DNA of 64,000 bases from an uncultured Clostridium sp. (GCA_948473335.1 CAOKXF010000008.1:1-64000); one strand, 5' to 3'; numbered from the stretch's first letter, positions 25,775-37,936 are shown. Made by a program: numbers and translations. Notes: a model not told the origin generated them from the letters alone.

Positions 25775-26539
25775 ATGCCACTAAATGGAATAGGAACTTA
25801 CAGCTTAACAGGAAATACTTGTTATGATGCCATAACAAGTGCATTAAATTCTGGAGTTAGACTTATAGATACAGCATATATGTATAGTAATGAAGAAGAA
25901 ATAGGAAAAGCTATTAAAGATTCTAATGTTCCAAGAGAAGAAATCTTTATTATTACTAAATTATATCCAAATCAATTTGATAAACCAGAAGAAGCAATAA
26001 AAACGGCTTTTGAAAAGTTAGATGTTGATTATATTGATATGATGCTATTACACCATCCAGGAACAAATGATGTAAAAGCATATAAAGCAATAGAAAAATA
26101 TGTAGAACAAGGTAAAATTCGCTCTGTTGGATTATCTAATTGGTATGTAAAAGAATTAGAAGAATTTTTACCACAAATAAGTATAATGCCTAGTTTAGTA
26201 CAAAACGAAATTCACCCATATTATCAAGAAAATGATGTTATTCCATACATGCAAAGTAAAGGAATAGTTGTTCAAGGTTGGTATCCATTTGGTGGTAGAG
26301 GACACACAAAAGAGCTTTTAAATGATAGTACAATAGTGGAAATAGCAAATAATCATAATGTAACATCAGCCCAAGTTATTTTAAGGTGGAATTTACAAAA
26401 AGGTGTTGTTGTAATACCAGGATCTAGTAATCGAGACCACATAAAAGAAAATACAGAAATATATCATTTTGAATTAACTGATGAAGAAATGGAAAGAATG
26501 AATAGTTTAAATCGTAATGAAAAACATGACTGGTATTAA
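25775..26539 (+). CDS. Aldo/keto reductase, N-terminally trimmed
   Basis: 254 residues. TIM-barrel oxidoreductase with catalytic Tyr in DTAYMYSNEEEIGKAI, Lys in IITKLYPNQFD, His in MLLHHPGTND, and the NADPH-binding region VVIPGSSNRDHIKENTEI. The normal first strand (x-LNNGVEMP) is missing: translation starts at MPLNGIGTY, and the codons just before (reading Ile-Glu) match the lost part but are preceded by a stop. The gene thus appears to have lost about 8-10 residues when joined to the cyclophilin-like gene. It could still be active. Confidence 0.8.
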   Translation: MPLNGIGTYSLTGNTCYDAITSALNSGVRLIDTAYMYSNEEEIGKAIKDSNVPREEIFIITKLYPNQFDKPEEAIKTAFEKLDVDYIDMMLLHHPGTNDVKAYKAIEKYVEQGKIRSVGLSNWYVKELEEFLPQISIMPSLVQNEIHPYYQENDVIPYMQSKGIVVQGWYPFGGRGHTKELLNDSTIVEIANNHNVTSAQVILRWNLQKGVVVIPGSSNRDHIKENTEIYHFELTDEEMERMNSLNRNEKHDWY

Positions 26540-26564
26540 AATAAACAAGAAAGGATAATTTAAG

Positions 26565-26684
26565 ATGGATAAAAAAGTAATATACTACCTCCTAAGGTGT
26601 GTAAAATGTTTTGGTTTATGCAATAATTATATCATATTTACATATAAAAAAAATAGTGCATTATTTAATTATAGAAATGAATAA
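26565..26684 (+). pseudogene. Short ORF, probable remnant of the next operon gene
   Basis: 39 residues starting MDKKVIYYLLRC after AAAGGA. It has a good ribosome site but no resemblance to a complete protein, and the composition turns random after about ten codons. It is most simply the 5' stub of a gene cut off by a deletion at the right edge of this accessory block. Low certainty. Confidence 0.3.
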
Positions 26685-26784
26685 TATATATTATAAATAA
26701 TATGATAAAGTATTTAATATATAAATGCCAGCAATAAGAAAAAACAAATCAGACGAAATATATGGTTATGGAATAAAATTATAT

Positions 26785-26859
26785 AAATAAAAAAAGAGTG
26801 GCTGATTAGATTAGTTGTCTAACCTAACACATCTTTTGATGGTGCTACATCAGCCTACT
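26785..26859 (-). terminator. Branched hairpin with T-run: terminator or small structured RNA downstream of corC
   Basis: Closing stem: AGT/ACT and GGCTGAT (26800-26806) with ATCAGCC (26849-26855). It encloses two hairpins: TTAGATTAG-TTGT-CTAACCTAA (one wobble pair) and CACATC-TTTT-GATGgTG. On the minus strand the structure ends in a run of seven Ts. The three-way junction is more elaborate than a usual terminator. Confidence 0.55.
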
Positions 26860-26934
26860 TCTGTTATAAAAAATGTCAAGAAAATTGAACATTTTCTATA
26901 TTATATGCAATATAAAGAAATATATTTACTTAAA

Positions 26935-28260
26935 CTAAGAATTATCAGTATTTTCATCTTCTGAAGAAACACTATTAACTATACAAGCCTTAACCCAAAT
27001 AATTCTTTTGTCTTCAAATTCTTCAATTTTATATACGACTTTTTCAGTTTCAATAATAGGTAATTCCTCATCTTCAGGAACTCTACCAATTAATTCTAGT
27101 AAATATCCAGATAATGTTTCATAATCTCCTTCTGGTATATCAACTGGTAAAATTTTCTTTAAATCATTAATTGAAACACTACCACTGATTAAAAATGTAT
27201 TATCATCAATTTTTTGATATTCATCTTCAACTTCATCATATTCATCAAAAATATTACCAACTATTTCCTCTAAAATATCTTCCATTGTAACAATTCCTGC
27301 AGTTCCACCATATTCGTCTATAACAATAGCCATTTGCATTTTGTTTTTTTGAAGTTCTTTAAATAAATCATTAATAGGTTTATTTTTCGTAACAAAATAA
27401 GCTTCCCTAATAATATTTTTTATTTTTATAGTTTTTCCATTACTATAATATTTTAACAAATCTTTAACATATAGAATACCCTTAATTTCATCAATAGTCT
27501 CTTCATATACAGGAATTCTACTATATTTGTATTCGTCTATTTCTTTTATTATATCTTCAATGTTAGAATTAATATCAATTGCATAAACATCAATTCTATG
27601 AGTCATTACTTCTGAAGCAGTTATATCGTCAAATTCAAAAATATTATGAATCATTTCCTTTTCTTCTTGATCAATTGTTCCATTTTCTTCACCTTCATCA
27701 ATCATCATTTTAATTTCTTCTTCAGTAACAATTTCTTCTTCTTGTTCAGAAATTCCAAATAATTTAGAAACGATATTTGTTGAAAAAGTTAAGATTTTTA
27801 CAAAAGGAGCAGTTATTATAGATATAGTTCTGATAATTCCGATTGTAGCATAAGCTACTTTTTCATAATATTTCATTGCAATTCTTTTAGGTACCAATTC
27901 TCCAAATACCAAAGTAAAGAAAGATAAAATTATTGTAATAATTACAATAGATATTCCTCTAAATATTTCTACAGAAATATTAGGAAATGCATTATTCAAT
28001 GTTGATGCTAACATACTTGCAAAAGTATCTGCTGCAAAGGCACTTGATAAAAATCCTGCAAGTGTTATACCTATTTGTATAGTTGCTAAAAATTTACTTG
28101 GATTTTTTAACATCTTTTCTATTTGTTTTGCCTTTTTGTTTCCTTCTCTAGCTTGTTTTTCTATTTTTGTGTCATTTAATGATATAAATGCAATTTCAGA
28201 CATTGCAAAATATGCATTTAATAGTATTAATATTACTAATGTTATTAGTTGTGAAAACAT
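26935..28260 (-). CDS. CorC/HlyC-type membrane protein (CNNM, CBS pair, CorC domain)
   Basis: 441 residues. The N-terminal CNNM (DUF21) domain has three or four membrane helices (about 1-190; ILLNAYFAMSEIAFISLNDT). A CBS pair follows (about 205-335; VMTHRIDVYAIDINSNIEDI, MAIVIDEYGGTAGIVTMEDI), then the CorC_HlyC domain (about 350-430; GDYETLSGYLLELIGRVPED). Family members are magnesium/cation transporters or regulators; the hemolysin name is historical. It is transcribed away from rpoB across a long gap. Confidence 0.9.
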   Translation of the reverse strand: MFSQLITLVILILLNAYFAMSEIAFISLNDTKIEKQAREGNKKAKQIEKMLKNPSKFLATIQIGITLAGFLSSAFAADTFASMLASTLNNAFPNISVEIFRGISIVIITIILSFFTLVFGELVPKRIAMKYYEKVAYATIGIIRTISIITAPFVKILTFSTNIVSKLFGISEQEEEIVTEEEIKMMIDEGEENGTIDQEEKEMIHNIFEFDDITASEVMTHRIDVYAIDINSNIEDIIKEIDEYKYSRIPVYEETIDEIKGILYVKDLLKYYSNGKTIKIKNIIREAYFVTKNKPINDLFKELQKNKMQMAIVIDEYGGTAGIVTMEDILEEIVGNIFDEYDEVEDEYQKIDDNTFLISGSVSINDLKKILPVDIPEGDYETLSGYLLELIGRVPEDEELPIIETEKVVYKIEEFEDKRIIWVKACIVNSVSSEDENTDNS

Positions 28261-28461
28261 TGTATTATTATCACGCTTCCTCTCTTAAAATTTAAAAAAT
28301 GTTGAAAATACTATTTTTAGATAGTATTTTAATTTTACAATTAATTATATATGGATAATATGAATAATGTCAATAGATTTTGCAAAAAACACAATGATTT
28401 TTGCAATATGAAAAATTATATGTGAAATATCAAAAAATCAATAAAAATGATAGACAAAGTG

Positions 28462-28490
28462 TTGACAAACTCTACGGAAGATGATATTAT
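28462..28490 (+). promoter_or_regulatory. Promoter of rpoB-rpoC
   Basis: TTGACA at 28462-28467 and TATTAT at 28485-28490 with a 17-base spacer. It is the only strong promoter seen in the 580-base gap before rpoB. Confidence 0.8.
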
Positions 28491-28496
28491 AAAATA

Positions 28497-28840
28497 TATT
28501 TTTATGCGAAAAGAGAAAAAAGTAAGAAAATAACAGCTTTATGCAATCATTCCAATTAAATCAAAAACAAATTATAAAAAATGAAGAATTGATTATATCC
28601 GTAGGAATATAAGACAAATTGTAAAAGCAGACAATTTGAAATTATATAGCCAAAAGGTATAAAACAAGAAGAACATTTTTTATAACCTAAATTCATAAGA
28701 AAAATTGCTTAGCAAATCAAATGTTAAAGCAATAAAATCCATTTGCTCAGATAGAAGCAAATTAGTATGTATATGAAAAATTCTGATTTTTCCAATACAA
28801 AAATTTTTTTCTGCTTAAATTTTATTTAGAGGTGATTAAT
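28497..28840 (+). promoter_or_regulatory. Long (about 340-base) untranslated leader of rpoB
   Basis: From the promoter at 28462 to the rpoB start there is no ORF with a ribosome site. The stretch has a G/C-richer patch at 28590-28660 (ATCCGTAGGAATATAAGAC) and a T-run at 28804-28811. In most Firmicutes rpoB follows rplJ-rplL and shares their L10 leader. Here rpoB has its own promoter and leader, so regulation through this RNA is possible but not shown. The rest of the gap 28261-28461 shows only AT-rich sequence, including the corC promoter region. Confidence 0.4.
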
Positions 28841-31800
28841 TTGATAAAAGAAATCAAACATGAGAAAGCAACAAGAATGGACTTTTCAAAAGTAGGAGAC
28901 TATGTAGAAATGCCCAACTTAATAAAAGTACAAAGAGACTCATATCAATGGTTTTTAGAAGTAGGATTAGGAGAAGTATTAAAAGACATATCTCCAATTA
29001 TCGACTATTCAGGAAATTTAGTTCTAGAATTTTTTGACTATTACATAGAAGACAAAACAAAATATTCATTAGAAGAAGCAAAAGAAAGAGATGCAACATA
29101 TTCAACAAGATTACATGTAAAAGTAAGACTAATAAATAGAGAAACAGGAGAAATAAAAGAACAAGAAATATATCTAGGAGACTTTCCATTAATGACAGAA
29201 AGTGGAACATTCATAATAAATGGAGCAGAGAGAGTAGTAGTAAGCCAATTAGTACGTTCACCAGGATGTTACTATGCAGAAGAATTCGACACAAAAACAG
29301 GAAAAAAGACATATACATCAACAGTAATGCCATTAAGAGGAGCATGGTTAGAATATGAAACAGACGGAAACGATATATTTTATGTGCGTGTAGATAGGAC
29401 AAGAAAGATACCAGTAACAACACTATTAAGAGCAATAGGAGTAATAAGTGATGACCAAATAAGAGAACTATTTGGAGAAGAACCAATGATAGAGGCAACA
29501 ATACAAAAAGACACAATAAAAACAGGAGAAGACGCATTAATAGAAATATACAAAAAATTAAGACCAGGAGAATTACCAACAGTAGAAGCAGCAAGAAGTC
29601 TATTCAGTGGACTATTTTTTGATAATAGAAGATATGACTTAGCAAAAGTAGGAAGATATAAATTTAACCAAAAATTAGGATTAGCAGAAAGAATAAAAAA
29701 TCAAATAGCAGCAGAAACAATTGTAAACAAAGAAACAGGAGAAGTATTTGTAAATGCTGATGAAAGAATAACAGAAGAAATAGCAGAAGAAATCCAAAAT
29801 AGTGGAATAAATATAGTAAATGTAAAACACTTAGACAAAGTAATTAAAATAATAGGAAATGGAACAGTAAACATACATGCAATATTACCAAATGTTAATT
29901 TAAGTAAATTACACTTCAAAGAATATGTAAATTATGAAGTACTACAAAACATAATAGAAAATACAGACGAAAAAGAGCTAGCAAAAGTAATAGAAGAAAG
30001 ATATGAAGAATTAGTACCAAAAACACTAACAACAGAAGATATAATAGCATCAATAAACTTCTTGCTAAACTTATCACATGGATTAAACAAACCAGATGAC
30101 ATAGACCACTTAGCAAACCGTAGAATAAGATGTGTAGGAGAATTATTACAAAACCAATTCAGAATAGGACTAACAAGACTAGAAAGAGTAGTACGTGAAA
30201 GAATGACAATCCAAGACCTAGATGTATTAACACCACAAACATTAATAAACACAAAACCAATAACATCAGCAATAAGAGAATTCTTTGGAAGTTCACAATT
30301 ATCACAATTCATGGACCAAACAAACCCACTATCAGAATTAACACATAAAAGAAGAATATCAGCATTAGGACCAGGAGGACTATCAAGGGAAAGAGCAGGA
30401 TTTGAGGTACGTGATGTACACTATACTCACTATGGAAGACTATGTCCAGTAGAATCACCAGAAGGACCAAACATAGGATTAATATCAGCATTATCATCAT
30501 TTGCAAATATAAATGAATATGGATTTATAGAAACACCATATAGAAAAGTAGATCCAGAAACACACCAAGTAACAGACATTGTAGAATATATGAGTGCAGA
30601 CATGGAAGATAAACATATGATAGCACAAGCAATAGAGCCAATGAATGAAGATGGAACATTTAAACATGAGAGAATAAGAGTAAGATATCAGAATGAAATA
30701 CTAGAAGTAGAAAAAGAAAAAGTACAATATATAGATGTATCACCAAAACAATTAGTATCAATAGCAGCGGCAATGATACCATTCCTAGAGCATGATGACT
30801 CAAAACGTGCATTAATGGGAGCAAATATGCAACGTCAAGCAGTACCACTTATGGTAACAGATTCTCCAATAGTAGGAACAGGAATAGAATATAGAGTAGC
30901 AAAAGACTCAGGAACATTAGTATTAGCAGAAGATGATGGAGTTGTACAAAAAGTAACAGGAGATACAATAATAGTTAAATATAATAATGGAAAAACAGTA
31001 GTACACAATTTATTAAAATTCAAAAGAACAAATGGTGGAACATGTATAAACCAAAAGCCAATAGTTGTAAAAGGAGAAAAAGTACATAAAGGAGATGCAA
31101 TAGCAGATGGACCATCAACACAAAATGGAGAAATGGCATTAGGAAAAAATGTACTAATTGCATTTACAACATGGGAAGGATACAACTATGAGGATGCTGT
31201 ATTAATAAGTGAAAGATTAGTAAAAGAAGATGTATATACATCAATACACATAGAAGAATATGACTGTGAATGTCGTGATACAAAATTAGGAGCAGAAGAG
31301 ATAACAAGGGACATTCCAAATGTTGGAGATGATGTATTAAAAGACTTAGACGAAAATGGAATAATAAGAATAGGTGCAGAAGTAAGACCAGGAGATATAT
31401 TAGTAGGAAAAGTAACACCAAAAGGAGAAACAGAGCTTACAGCAGAAGAAAGATTATTAAGAGCAATATTTGGGGAGAAAGCTAGGGAGGTAAGAGATAC
31501 ATCATTAAGAGTACCACATGGAGAAGCAGGAACAGTAGTAGATGTAAAAATCTTCACAAGAGAGAATTCAGAAGAACTAGCACCAGGTGTACAACAAGTA
31601 ATTAGATGTTATATTGCAACAAAAAGGAAAATATCAGTAGGAGATAAAATGGCAGGACGTCATGGAAATAAGGGTGTAATCTCAAGAATATTACCAGTAG
31701 AAGATATGCCATTCTTACCGGACGGAACACCAGTAGACATACTATTAAATCCATTAGGAGTACCATCACGTATGAACTTAGGTCAAGTATTAGAAGTACA

Positions 31801-32578
31801 TTTAGGATGGGCAGCAAGAGCATTAGGATGGAAAGTATCAACACCAGTATTTGATGGAGCAAAAGAAAGTGAAATAGTAGAGCTATTAGAAAAAGCAGAA
31901 TTATCAGAAGATGGAAAAACAATACTTTATGATGGAAGAACAGGAGAGCCATTTGATAAACCAATTACAGTTGGAGTAATGTATATGTTAAAACTACACC
32001 ACTTAGTAGATGACAAGATACATGCACGTTCAACAGGACCATACTCATTAGTAACACAACAACCACTTGGAGGAAAAGCGCAATTTGGAGGACAACGTTT
32101 CGGAGAGATGGAAGTATGGGCATTAGAAGCATATGGAGCATCATACACACTACAAGAAATATTAACTGTAAAATCAGATGATATTGTAGGAAGAGTAAAA
32201 ACATATGAAGCAATAGTAAAAGGTGAAAATATACCAGAACCAGGAATACCAGAAAGTTTCAAAGTATTGATAAAAGAATTGCAATCATTAGGATTAGATA
32301 TAAAACTATATTCAGGGGACAACAAAGAATTAGAACTAAAAGAAGACATAGAAGATGGAATAGACTTTAATCCAGAAGAGAACAAAAAAATACTAGAAAG
32401 TGAAACATTAGTAACAGAAGACGAATTACAAGATGGATATTCTGAAGAAGAAGAGTTAGATGATATAAATGACTCAGATGATTTCTTTGAAGAATTAGGA
32501 GAAGAAGAAGGGGAAGAAGACATTTTTGATAATGACTTAGCAGAAGATAATTTAGATGATGAGAATGACAACTTCTAA
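28841..32578 (+). CDS. rpoB: RNA polymerase beta subunit
   Basis: 1245 residues from a TTG at 28841 preceded by AGAGGTG at 6-7 bases. An in-frame GTG at 28832 lies inside that ribosome site. Full-length beta with the rifampicin-pocket region ([20 protein letters not shown], then [20 protein letters not shown]), [17 protein letters not shown], the active-site contacts [12 protein letters not shown] and [13 protein letters not shown], and the clamp region [20 protein letters not shown]. The C-terminal about 100 residues are an acidic extension rich in Asp and Glu. The rifampicin-contact residues look wild type. Confidence 0.98.
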   Translation: MIKEIKHEKATRMDFSKVGDYVEMPNLIKVQRDSYQWFLEVGLGEVLKDISPIIDYSGNLVLEFFDYYIEDKTKYSLEEAKERDATYSTRLHVKVRLINRETGEIKEQEIYLGDFPLMTESGTFIINGAERVVVSQLVRSPGCYYAEEFDTKTGKKTYTSTVMPLRGAWLEYETDGNDIFYVRVDRTRKIPVTTLLRAIGVISDDQIRELFGEEPMIEATIQKDTIKTGEDALIEIYKKLRPGELPTVEAARSLFSGLFFDNRRYDLAKVGRYKFNQKLGLAERIKNQIAAETIVNKETGEVFVNADERITEEIAEEIQNSGINIVNVKHLDKVIKIIGNGTVNIHAILPNVNLSKLHFKEYVNYEVLQNIIENTDEKELAKVIEERYEELVPKTLTTEDIIASINFLLNLSHGLNKPDDIDHLANRRIRCVGELLQNQFRIGLTRLERVVRERMTIQDLDVLTPQTLINTKPITSAIREFFGSSQLSQFMDQTNPLSELTHKRRISALGPGGLSRERAGFEVRDVHYTHYGRLCPVESPEGPNIGLISALSSFANINEYGFIETPYRKVDPETHQVTDIVEYMSADMEDKHMIAQAIEPMNEDGTFKHERIRVRYQNEILEVEKEKVQYIDVSPKQLVSIAAAMIPFLEHDDSKRALMGANMQRQAVPLMVTDSPIVGTGIEYRVAKDSGTLVLAEDDGVVQKVTGDTIIVKYNNGKTVVHNLLKFKRTNGGTCINQKPIVVKGEKVHKGDAIADGPSTQNGEMALGKNVLIAFTTWEGYNYEDAVLISERLVKEDVYTSIHIEEYDCECRDTKLGAEEITRDIPNVGDDVLKDLDENGIIRIGAEVRPGDILVGKVTPKGETELTAEERLLRAIFGEKAREVRDTSLRVPHGEAGTVVDVKIFTRENSEELAPGVQQVIRCYIATKRKISVGDKMAGRHGNKGVISRILPVEDMPFLPDGTPVDILLNPLGVPSRMNLGQVLEVHLGWAARALGWKVSTPVFDGAKESEIVELLEKAELSEDGKTILYDGRTGEPFDKPITVGVMYMLKLHHLVDDKIHARSTGPYSLVTQQPLGGKAQFGGQRFGEMEVWALEAYGASYTLQEILTVKSDDIVGRVKTYEAIVKGENIPEPGIPESFKVLIKELQSLGLDIKLYSGDNKELELKEDIEDGIDFNPEENKKILESETLVTEDELQDGYSEEEELDDINDSDDFFEELGEEEGEEDIFDNDLAEDNLDDENDNF

Positions 32579-32612
32579 AAATATATAAGAACAGTGATAA
32601 AAACGATATAAA

Positions 32613-32643
32613 GAGACTACAGAAGGAAAAAGATGTAGTCTCA
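32613..32643 (+). other. Perfect 9-bp hairpin between rpoB and rpoC
   Basis: GAGACTACA at 32613 pairs with TGTAGTCTC ending at 32643. No T-run follows, so read-through into rpoC is expected. It may be an RNA processing or stability element in the 179-base rpoB-rpoC gap. Confidence 0.6.
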
Positions 32644-32757
32644 ACAATTAAATAAATTTTAAAAAACTTGTTAATCGACAAGATGGAATTGATCGAGCGG
32701 TGGATAGAATTAAAAGTTTTCAGAATTACCCAAAATAAAAACTCATAGGGGGATAAA

Positions 32758-35700
32758 ATGGAAGAGATATTTGATAAAATAAAAATAGGAATTGCATCAG
32801 ACGAAAAAATAAGAGAAATATCAAAAGGTGAAGTAAAAAAACCAGAGACTATCAATTATAGAACTCTAAAACCAGAAAGAGATGGATTATTTTGTGAAAG
32901 AATATTTGGACCAACAAAAGACTGGGAATGTCATTGCGGAAAATATAAAAGGGTTAGATATAAAGGAATAGTATGTGACAGATGTGGAGTAGAAGTAACA
33001 AAAGCTAAAGTAAGAAGAGAAAGAATGGGACACATAGAATTAGCAGCACCAGTAGCACATATATGGTATTTCAAAGGAATACCAAGTAGAATAGCATTAA
33101 TATTAGACATATCACCAAGAAATTTAGAGAAAGTAATATATTTTGCATCATATATAGTAACAGACAAAGGAACATCAGGACTAGAAAAATGCCAAGTATT
33201 AAATGAAAAAGAATACCATGAAGCAGAAGAAAGATTTGGAAAAAAATCATTTAAAGCAGAAATGGGAGCAGAAGCAATAAGAAAATTACTTGAAGAGGTT
33301 GATGTAGACAAATTAACAGATAGCATCAAAAAAGAATTAGAAACAGCAAGTGAGCAAAAGAAAGTAAAACTAGTAAAAAGATTAGACACAATAGAAGCAT
33401 TTAGATTATCAGAAAATAGACCAGAATGGATGGTAATGAATGTAGTACCAGTAATACCACCAGAATTAAGACCAATGGTACAATTAGACGGAGGAAGATT
33501 TGCAACATCAGACTTAAATGATTTATATAGAAGAGTAATAAATAGAAACAATAGATTAAAAAGACTATTAGAATTAGGAGCACCTGAAATAATAGTAAGA
33601 AATGAAAAAAGAATGTTACAGGAATCAGTAGATGCACTAATAGATAACTCAAGAAGAGGAAGGCCAGTAACAGGAGCAGGAAACAGAGCATTAAAATCAT
33701 TATCAGACTTACTAAAAGGAAAACAAGGAAGATTCCGTCAAAACTTATTAGGAAAGAGAGTTGACTATTCAGGACGTTCAGTAATAGTAGTAGGACCAGA
33801 GCTAAAGATATATCAATGTGGACTACCAAAAGAAATGGCAATAGAATTATTCAAACCATTTGTAATGAGAGAACTAGTAGGAAGACATATAGCGCATAAC
33901 ATAAAAAATGCCAAAAGAATGGTAGAAAGACTAAGTCCAGAAGTATGGGGAATACTAGAAGAAGTTATACAAGACCACCCAGTAATGCTAAACCGTGCAC
34001 CAACATTACACAGATTAGGTATACAAGCATTCGAACCAGTGCTAGTAGAAGGAAGAGCGATAAAATTACATCCATTAGTATGTACGGCATTTAATGCCGA
34101 TTTCGATGGGGACCAAATGGCAGTACACTTACCATTATCACCAGAAGCACAAGCAGAAGCAAGATATTTAATGCTATCAACAAACAACCTATTAAAGCCA
34201 CAAGATGGTAATCCAGTAACAGTACCAACACAAGATATGCTATTAGGAGCATACTACTTAACAATGGAAGTAGAAGGAGAAGAAGGGGAAGGAAAGATAT
34301 TCAAGGACCCAGAAGAAGCGGTTGTAGCATTCGAAAATGGTGCAGTAGGAATGCATGCAAAAATAAAAGTAAGAATGAGTAGAGAAATTGACGGAGAAAT
34401 TAAACATAAATATATAGAAACAACAGTAGGAAGAATAATATATAACGAAGGAATACCACAGGATTTAGGATTTGTAGATAGAAATGATCCTGAGCAAATG
34501 TTTAATTTAGAGATAGACTTTACAGTAGATAAAAAATCATTAGGACCAATAATAGCAAAATCAATAAATGCACATGGATTATCAGAAACAGCAGAACTAT
34601 TAGACTATATCAAAGAAATGGGATTCAAGTATTCAACAAAAGGAGCAATAACAGTATCAGTATCAGATATAAGAATACCAGAAACTAAAAAAGATATTTT
34701 AGCACAAGCAGACGAACAAGTAGGAAATATCAGAAAACAATATAGAAGAGGTTTAATAACAGAACAAGAAAGATATGAAGCAACAATAAAAATCTGGGAA
34801 AAAGCTACAAAAGAAGTAGGAGATGAAGTAGCAAAAACATTTGATGCATTAAATCCAATATATATGATGGCAAAATCTGGAGCCCGTGGAAACATGAAGA
34901 ACTTAAGTCAAATGGCAGGTATGAGAGGACTTATGGCAGGAACAACAGGAAAAGCAATAGAAATACCAATAAAATCTTCATTCTTAGAGGGGCAAGATGC
35001 ACTAGAATATTTCGTATCATCACACCAAGCACGTAAGGGACTAGCAGATACAGCATTAAGAACAGCAGACTCTGGATATTTAACAAGAAGATTAGTAGAT
35101 GTATCACAAGATATAATAGTACGAGAAGAAGACTGTGGAACAAGAGATGGAATTACAGTATATGCAATAAAAGATGGAAATCAAGTAATAGAAAAAATGC
35201 AAGAAAGACTATTAGGAAGATATCCAGTAGATGACATAAAAAATCCTGAAACAGGAGAAGTAATAGTAGATACAGAGACATTAATAACAGATGAGTTAGC
35301 AGAGAAAATAGTAGCAGCAGGAATAGAAAAGGCATATGTACATTCAGTATTAGGATGTAGAGCAAAACACGGAGTATGTCAAAAATGTTATGGAATGAGC
35401 TTAGCAAGAAGAAATAAAGTATCAATAGGAGAAGCAATAGGAATAGTAGCAGCACAATCAATAGGAGAACCAGGAACACAGCTTACAATGAATACAAAAC
35501 ATGCTGGTGGTGCAGGTTCAGCAGATATAACACAAGGTCTTCCTAGAGTTGAAGAATTATTTGAAGCAAGAAAACCAAAAGGATTAGCTGTAATAACTGA
35601 AATTGCAGGAAAAGTAAAAGTACAAGAAACAAAGAAAAAGAAAGAAATAGTAGTTACATCTAAAGATGATTCAAAAACATATACAATACCATTTGGAACA

Positions 35701-36387
35701 GAGATGTTGGTAAGTACAGGAGATATAGTAGAAGCAGGAGACCCATTAATAAAGGGATCAATAAATCCATCAGAAATTTTAGCTATTAAAGGACCAGAAG
35801 GAGTATATGAATACTTAATATCAGAAGTACAAAAAGTATATAGAAACCAAGGTGTTGATATAAACGACAAACATATTGAAGTAATAGCAAGACAAATGCT
35901 TAAAAAGATACGTGTGGACGATAATGGAGATACAACAATGTTCCCAGGTTCATTAGTAGATATGTATGATTTTGAAGAAACAAACAAAGAGATAGAAGAA
36001 AAGGGATTAAGACCAGCAACAGGAAAGAGAATACTTTTAGGAATAACAAAAGCAGCATTAGCAACAGATAGCTTCTTATCAGCAGCATCATTCCAAGAAA
36101 CAACAAGAGTTTTAACAGATGCAGCGATAAAAGGAAAAGAAGACCAATTATTAGGATTAAAAGAAAATGTAATAATAGGTAAACTTATCCCAGCAGGAAC
36201 TGGAATGCAAAGATATCAAAATACACAAATTGAAGTTGAATCACAAGAAGTAGCAGAGCCTAGTGAAGACAAAGAAGAGAATAATACTATCGAGAAGGAA
36301 AATCAGGAAGAAGATATAGTAGTTAATGAAAATGAAGCATTGATAGAGAATGATAGCGATTTTGAAGAACTAGATGAAGAAGAATAA
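32758..36387 (+). CDS. rpoC: RNA polymerase beta' subunit
   Basis: 1209 residues. The N-terminal zinc site is [20 protein letters not shown], the catalytic magnesium loop NADFDGDQM lies at 446-454 (Asp448, 450, 452), and the second zinc site includes DCGTRDG and [20 protein letters not shown]. Bridge-helix/trigger-loop sequences include [20 protein letters not shown]. Acidic C-terminal extension as in rpoB. GGGGG precedes the ATG. It is co-transcribed with rpoB. Confidence 0.98.
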   Translation: MEEIFDKIKIGIASDEKIREISKGEVKKPETINYRTLKPERDGLFCERIFGPTKDWECHCGKYKRVRYKGIVCDRCGVEVTKAKVRRERMGHIELAAPVAHIWYFKGIPSRIALILDISPRNLEKVIYFASYIVTDKGTSGLEKCQVLNEKEYHEAEERFGKKSFKAEMGAEAIRKLLEEVDVDKLTDSIKKELETASEQKKVKLVKRLDTIEAFRLSENRPEWMVMNVVPVIPPELRPMVQLDGGRFATSDLNDLYRRVINRNNRLKRLLELGAPEIIVRNEKRMLQESVDALIDNSRRGRPVTGAGNRALKSLSDLLKGKQGRFRQNLLGKRVDYSGRSVIVVGPELKIYQCGLPKEMAIELFKPFVMRELVGRHIAHNIKNAKRMVERLSPEVWGILEEVIQDHPVMLNRAPTLHRLGIQAFEPVLVEGRAIKLHPLVCTAFNADFDGDQMAVHLPLSPEAQAEARYLMLSTNNLLKPQDGNPVTVPTQDMLLGAYYLTMEVEGEEGEGKIFKDPEEAVVAFENGAVGMHAKIKVRMSREIDGEIKHKYIETTVGRIIYNEGIPQDLGFVDRNDPEQMFNLEIDFTVDKKSLGPIIAKSINAHGLSETAELLDYIKEMGFKYSTKGAITVSVSDIRIPETKKDILAQADEQVGNIRKQYRRGLITEQERYEATIKIWEKATKEVGDEVAKTFDALNPIYMMAKSGARGNMKNLSQMAGMRGLMAGTTGKAIEIPIKSSFLEGQDALEYFVSSHQARKGLADTALRTADSGYLTRRLVDVSQDIIVREEDCGTRDGITVYAIKDGNQVIEKMQERLLGRYPVDDIKNPETGEVIVDTETLITDELAEKIVAAGIEKAYVHSVLGCRAKHGVCQKCYGMSLARRNKVSIGEAIGIVAAQSIGEPGTQLTMNTKHAGGAGSADITQGLPRVEELFEARKPKGLAVITEIAGKVKVQETKKKKEIVVTSKDDSKTYTIPFGTEMLVSTGDIVEAGDPLIKGSINPSEILAIKGPEGVYEYLISEVQKVYRNQGVDINDKHIEVIARQMLKKIRVDDNGDTTMFPGSLVDMYDFEETNKEIEEKGLRPATGKRILLGITKAALATDSFLSAASFQETTRVLTDAAIKGKEDQLLGLKENVIIGKLIPAGTGMQRYQNTQIEVESQEVAEPSEDKEENNTIEKENQEEDIVVNENEALIENDSDFEELDEEE

Positions 36388-36413
36388 TTAATAAAAGTGT
36401 ACTACAAGGATTT

Positions 36414-36465
36414 AAGTGAACCTAAATTATTAGACAAAAAGTTTAATAAGGAGGGTTCATTTTTA
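36414..36465 (+). terminator. Terminator of rpoB-rpoC
   Basis: AAGTGAACC at 36414-36422 pairs with GGTTCAT at 36454-36460, with further AT pairing inside, followed by TTTTT. A 13-codon ORF at 36464 has an apparent ribosome site only because the hairpin contains AAGGAGG. Confidence 0.75.
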
Positions 36466-36540
36466 TGCCAAGACATTCAAATAAATTTAAGTTAAAAGAC
36501 GTTTGACATCATAATAAACAAAAGTATGAATAATTAGAAA

Positions 36541-36569
36541 TTGACACTAAAAATTATTAATGCTATAAT
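36541..36569 (+). promoter_or_regulatory. Promoter of the diaminopimelate aminotransferase gene
   Basis: TTGACA at 36541-36546 and TATAAT at 36564-36569, 17-base spacer, 54 bases before the gene. Confidence 0.9.
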
Positions 36570-36622
36570 TCAAGCATATTATAAACGAAGGTTGTTACAT
36601 AGAAGTTGGAGGAGGTATAAAA

Positions 36623-37822
36623 ATGAGTTTAATTAATCAAAATTTTTTAGAATTAGAAGACAGTTATCTATTTTCAACAATTGCTAAAAAAGTATCAAAA
36701 TTTACAGAAGAAAATCCAGACAAAAGAATTATAAAATTAGGAATAGGAGATGTCACTAGACCAATTGTACCTGCATGTTTAGAAGCAATGCATAAAGCAG
36801 TAGATGAAATGGGAACAGAAAAGGGATTCAAAGGATATGGGCCAGAACAAGGATATCAATTTTTAAGAAAAGCAATTACAGAAAATGACTATAAAGCAAG
36901 AAATATAAATATAGAAGAAGATGAAGTCTTTGTATCAGATGGAGCGAAATGTGATTGCGGAAATATAGTAGATATATTTTCAAAAGATAATAAGGTAGCA
37001 ATAACAAACCCAGTTTATCCAGTATATTTAGACACAAATATAATGTCAGGAAGAAATGTTACATATTTAAAAGTTATGCATGAGAACAATTTTCAACCAG
37101 AATTACCAAAAGAAAAAGTAGATTTGATATATTTATGCTATCCAAATAATCCAACAGGAACAGTTTTAACTAAGAAAGAATTAGAAAAATGGGTAAAGTA
37201 TGCAAAAGAGAATAAATCAGTAATTTTATATGATGCAGCATATGAAGCTTTTATAAGTGAAGAAGATGTACCACATAGTATATATGAAATAGAAGGAGCA
37301 AAAGAAGTAGCAATAGAGTTCAAGAGTTTTTCAAAAACAGCAGGATTTACAGGATTAAGATGTGCATATGTAATAGTCCCAAAAGATTTAAAAGGAAATA
37401 CTAAAACTGGAGAAGAGATGAGTTTAAATAAATTATGGAATCGTAGAACATGTACAAAATTTAATGGTGTATCTTATATAGTACAAAAAGCAGCAGAAGC
37501 TACTTATTCAGAAGAAGGAAAAAAACAAATAAAAGAAAATATAAAATATTATATGAATAATGCAAAGATAATAAGAGAGGGATTAGAAAAAGCAGGATTT
37601 TTATGTTATGGAGGAGTCAATTCTCCATATGTATGGTTAAAGACTCCAAATGAAATGAAGTCATGGGAATTCTTTGACAAGTTATTAAATGAAATAGCAG
37701 TAGTAGGAACACCAGGAGTAGGATTTGGAGATTGTGGAGAAGGATATTTTCGATTAACAGCTTTTGGAACAAAAGAAGCAACAGAAGAAGCAGTTTCTAG
37801 AATAGTAGATTTATTTAAATAA
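36623..37822 (+). CDS. dapL: LL-diaminopimelate aminotransferase
   Basis: 399 residues. Fold-type I PLP enzyme: substrate-side motifs [29 protein letters not shown] and [26 protein letters not shown], the Schiff-base Lys238 in [15 protein letters not shown], and C-terminal [16 protein letters not shown]. These match DapL, which makes LL-DAP from tetrahydrodipicolinate in one step and bypasses the succinylase/acetylase routes of lysine and peptidoglycan synthesis. AGGAGG precedes the ATG and a consensus promoter lies upstream. Confidence 0.95.
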   Translation: MSLINQNFLELEDSYLFSTIAKKVSKFTEENPDKRIIKLGIGDVTRPIVPACLEAMHKAVDEMGTEKGFKGYGPEQGYQFLRKAITENDYKARNINIEEDEVFVSDGAKCDCGNIVDIFSKDNKVAITNPVYPVYLDTNIMSGRNVTYLKVMHENNFQPELPKEKVDLIYLCYPNNPTGTVLTKKELEKWVKYAKENKSVILYDAAYEAFISEEDVPHSIYEIEGAKEVAIEFKSFSKTAGFTGLRCAYVIVPKDLKGNTKTGEEMSLNKLWNRRTCTKFNGVSYIVQKAAEATYSEEGKKQIKENIKYYMNNAKIIREGLEKAGFLCYGGVNSPYVWLKTPNEMKSWEFFDKLLNEIAVVGTPGVGFGDCGEGYFRLTAFGTKEATEEAVSRIVDLFK

Positions 37823-37882
37823 AATATATAGAAAAGTTATACACAAATATTGAAAAGATGTGGAAATATAATTATAAATATA

Positions 37883-37936
37883 AATAAAATCAATTTTTAA
37901 GTTAAGTAAATGTTTAATTTTGAAGTTGATTTTATT
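37883..37936. repeat. Inverted repeat between dapL and the PBP gene
   Basis: AATAAAATCAA at 37883-37893 is the exact inverse of TTGATTTTATT at 37926-37936. The spacer is 32 bases. It could be a weak terminator of dapL or an operator upstream of the PBP gene. Confidence 0.5.

Noticed and set aside
26797..26859. tRNA gene
   Set aside because: A 7-bp acceptor-like stem and two arms are present, but there is no T arm, no CCA and no usable anticodon loop. On the minus strand it ends in a T-run.
31927..32571. Long minus-strand ORFs inside rpoB, rpoC and other core genes
   Set aside because: They are antisense to conserved coding regions. Their Leu- and Ser-rich composition is what A-ending codons give when read in reverse.
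36464..36505. 13-codon ORF after rpoC (MPRHSNKFKLKDV)
   Set aside because: Its apparent ribosome site is part of the rpoC terminator hairpin and the ORF is too short to support.
37840..37860. DnaA box / origin
   Set aside because: A single TTATACACA with one mismatch to the consensus, no cluster and no dnaA or dnaN nearby.
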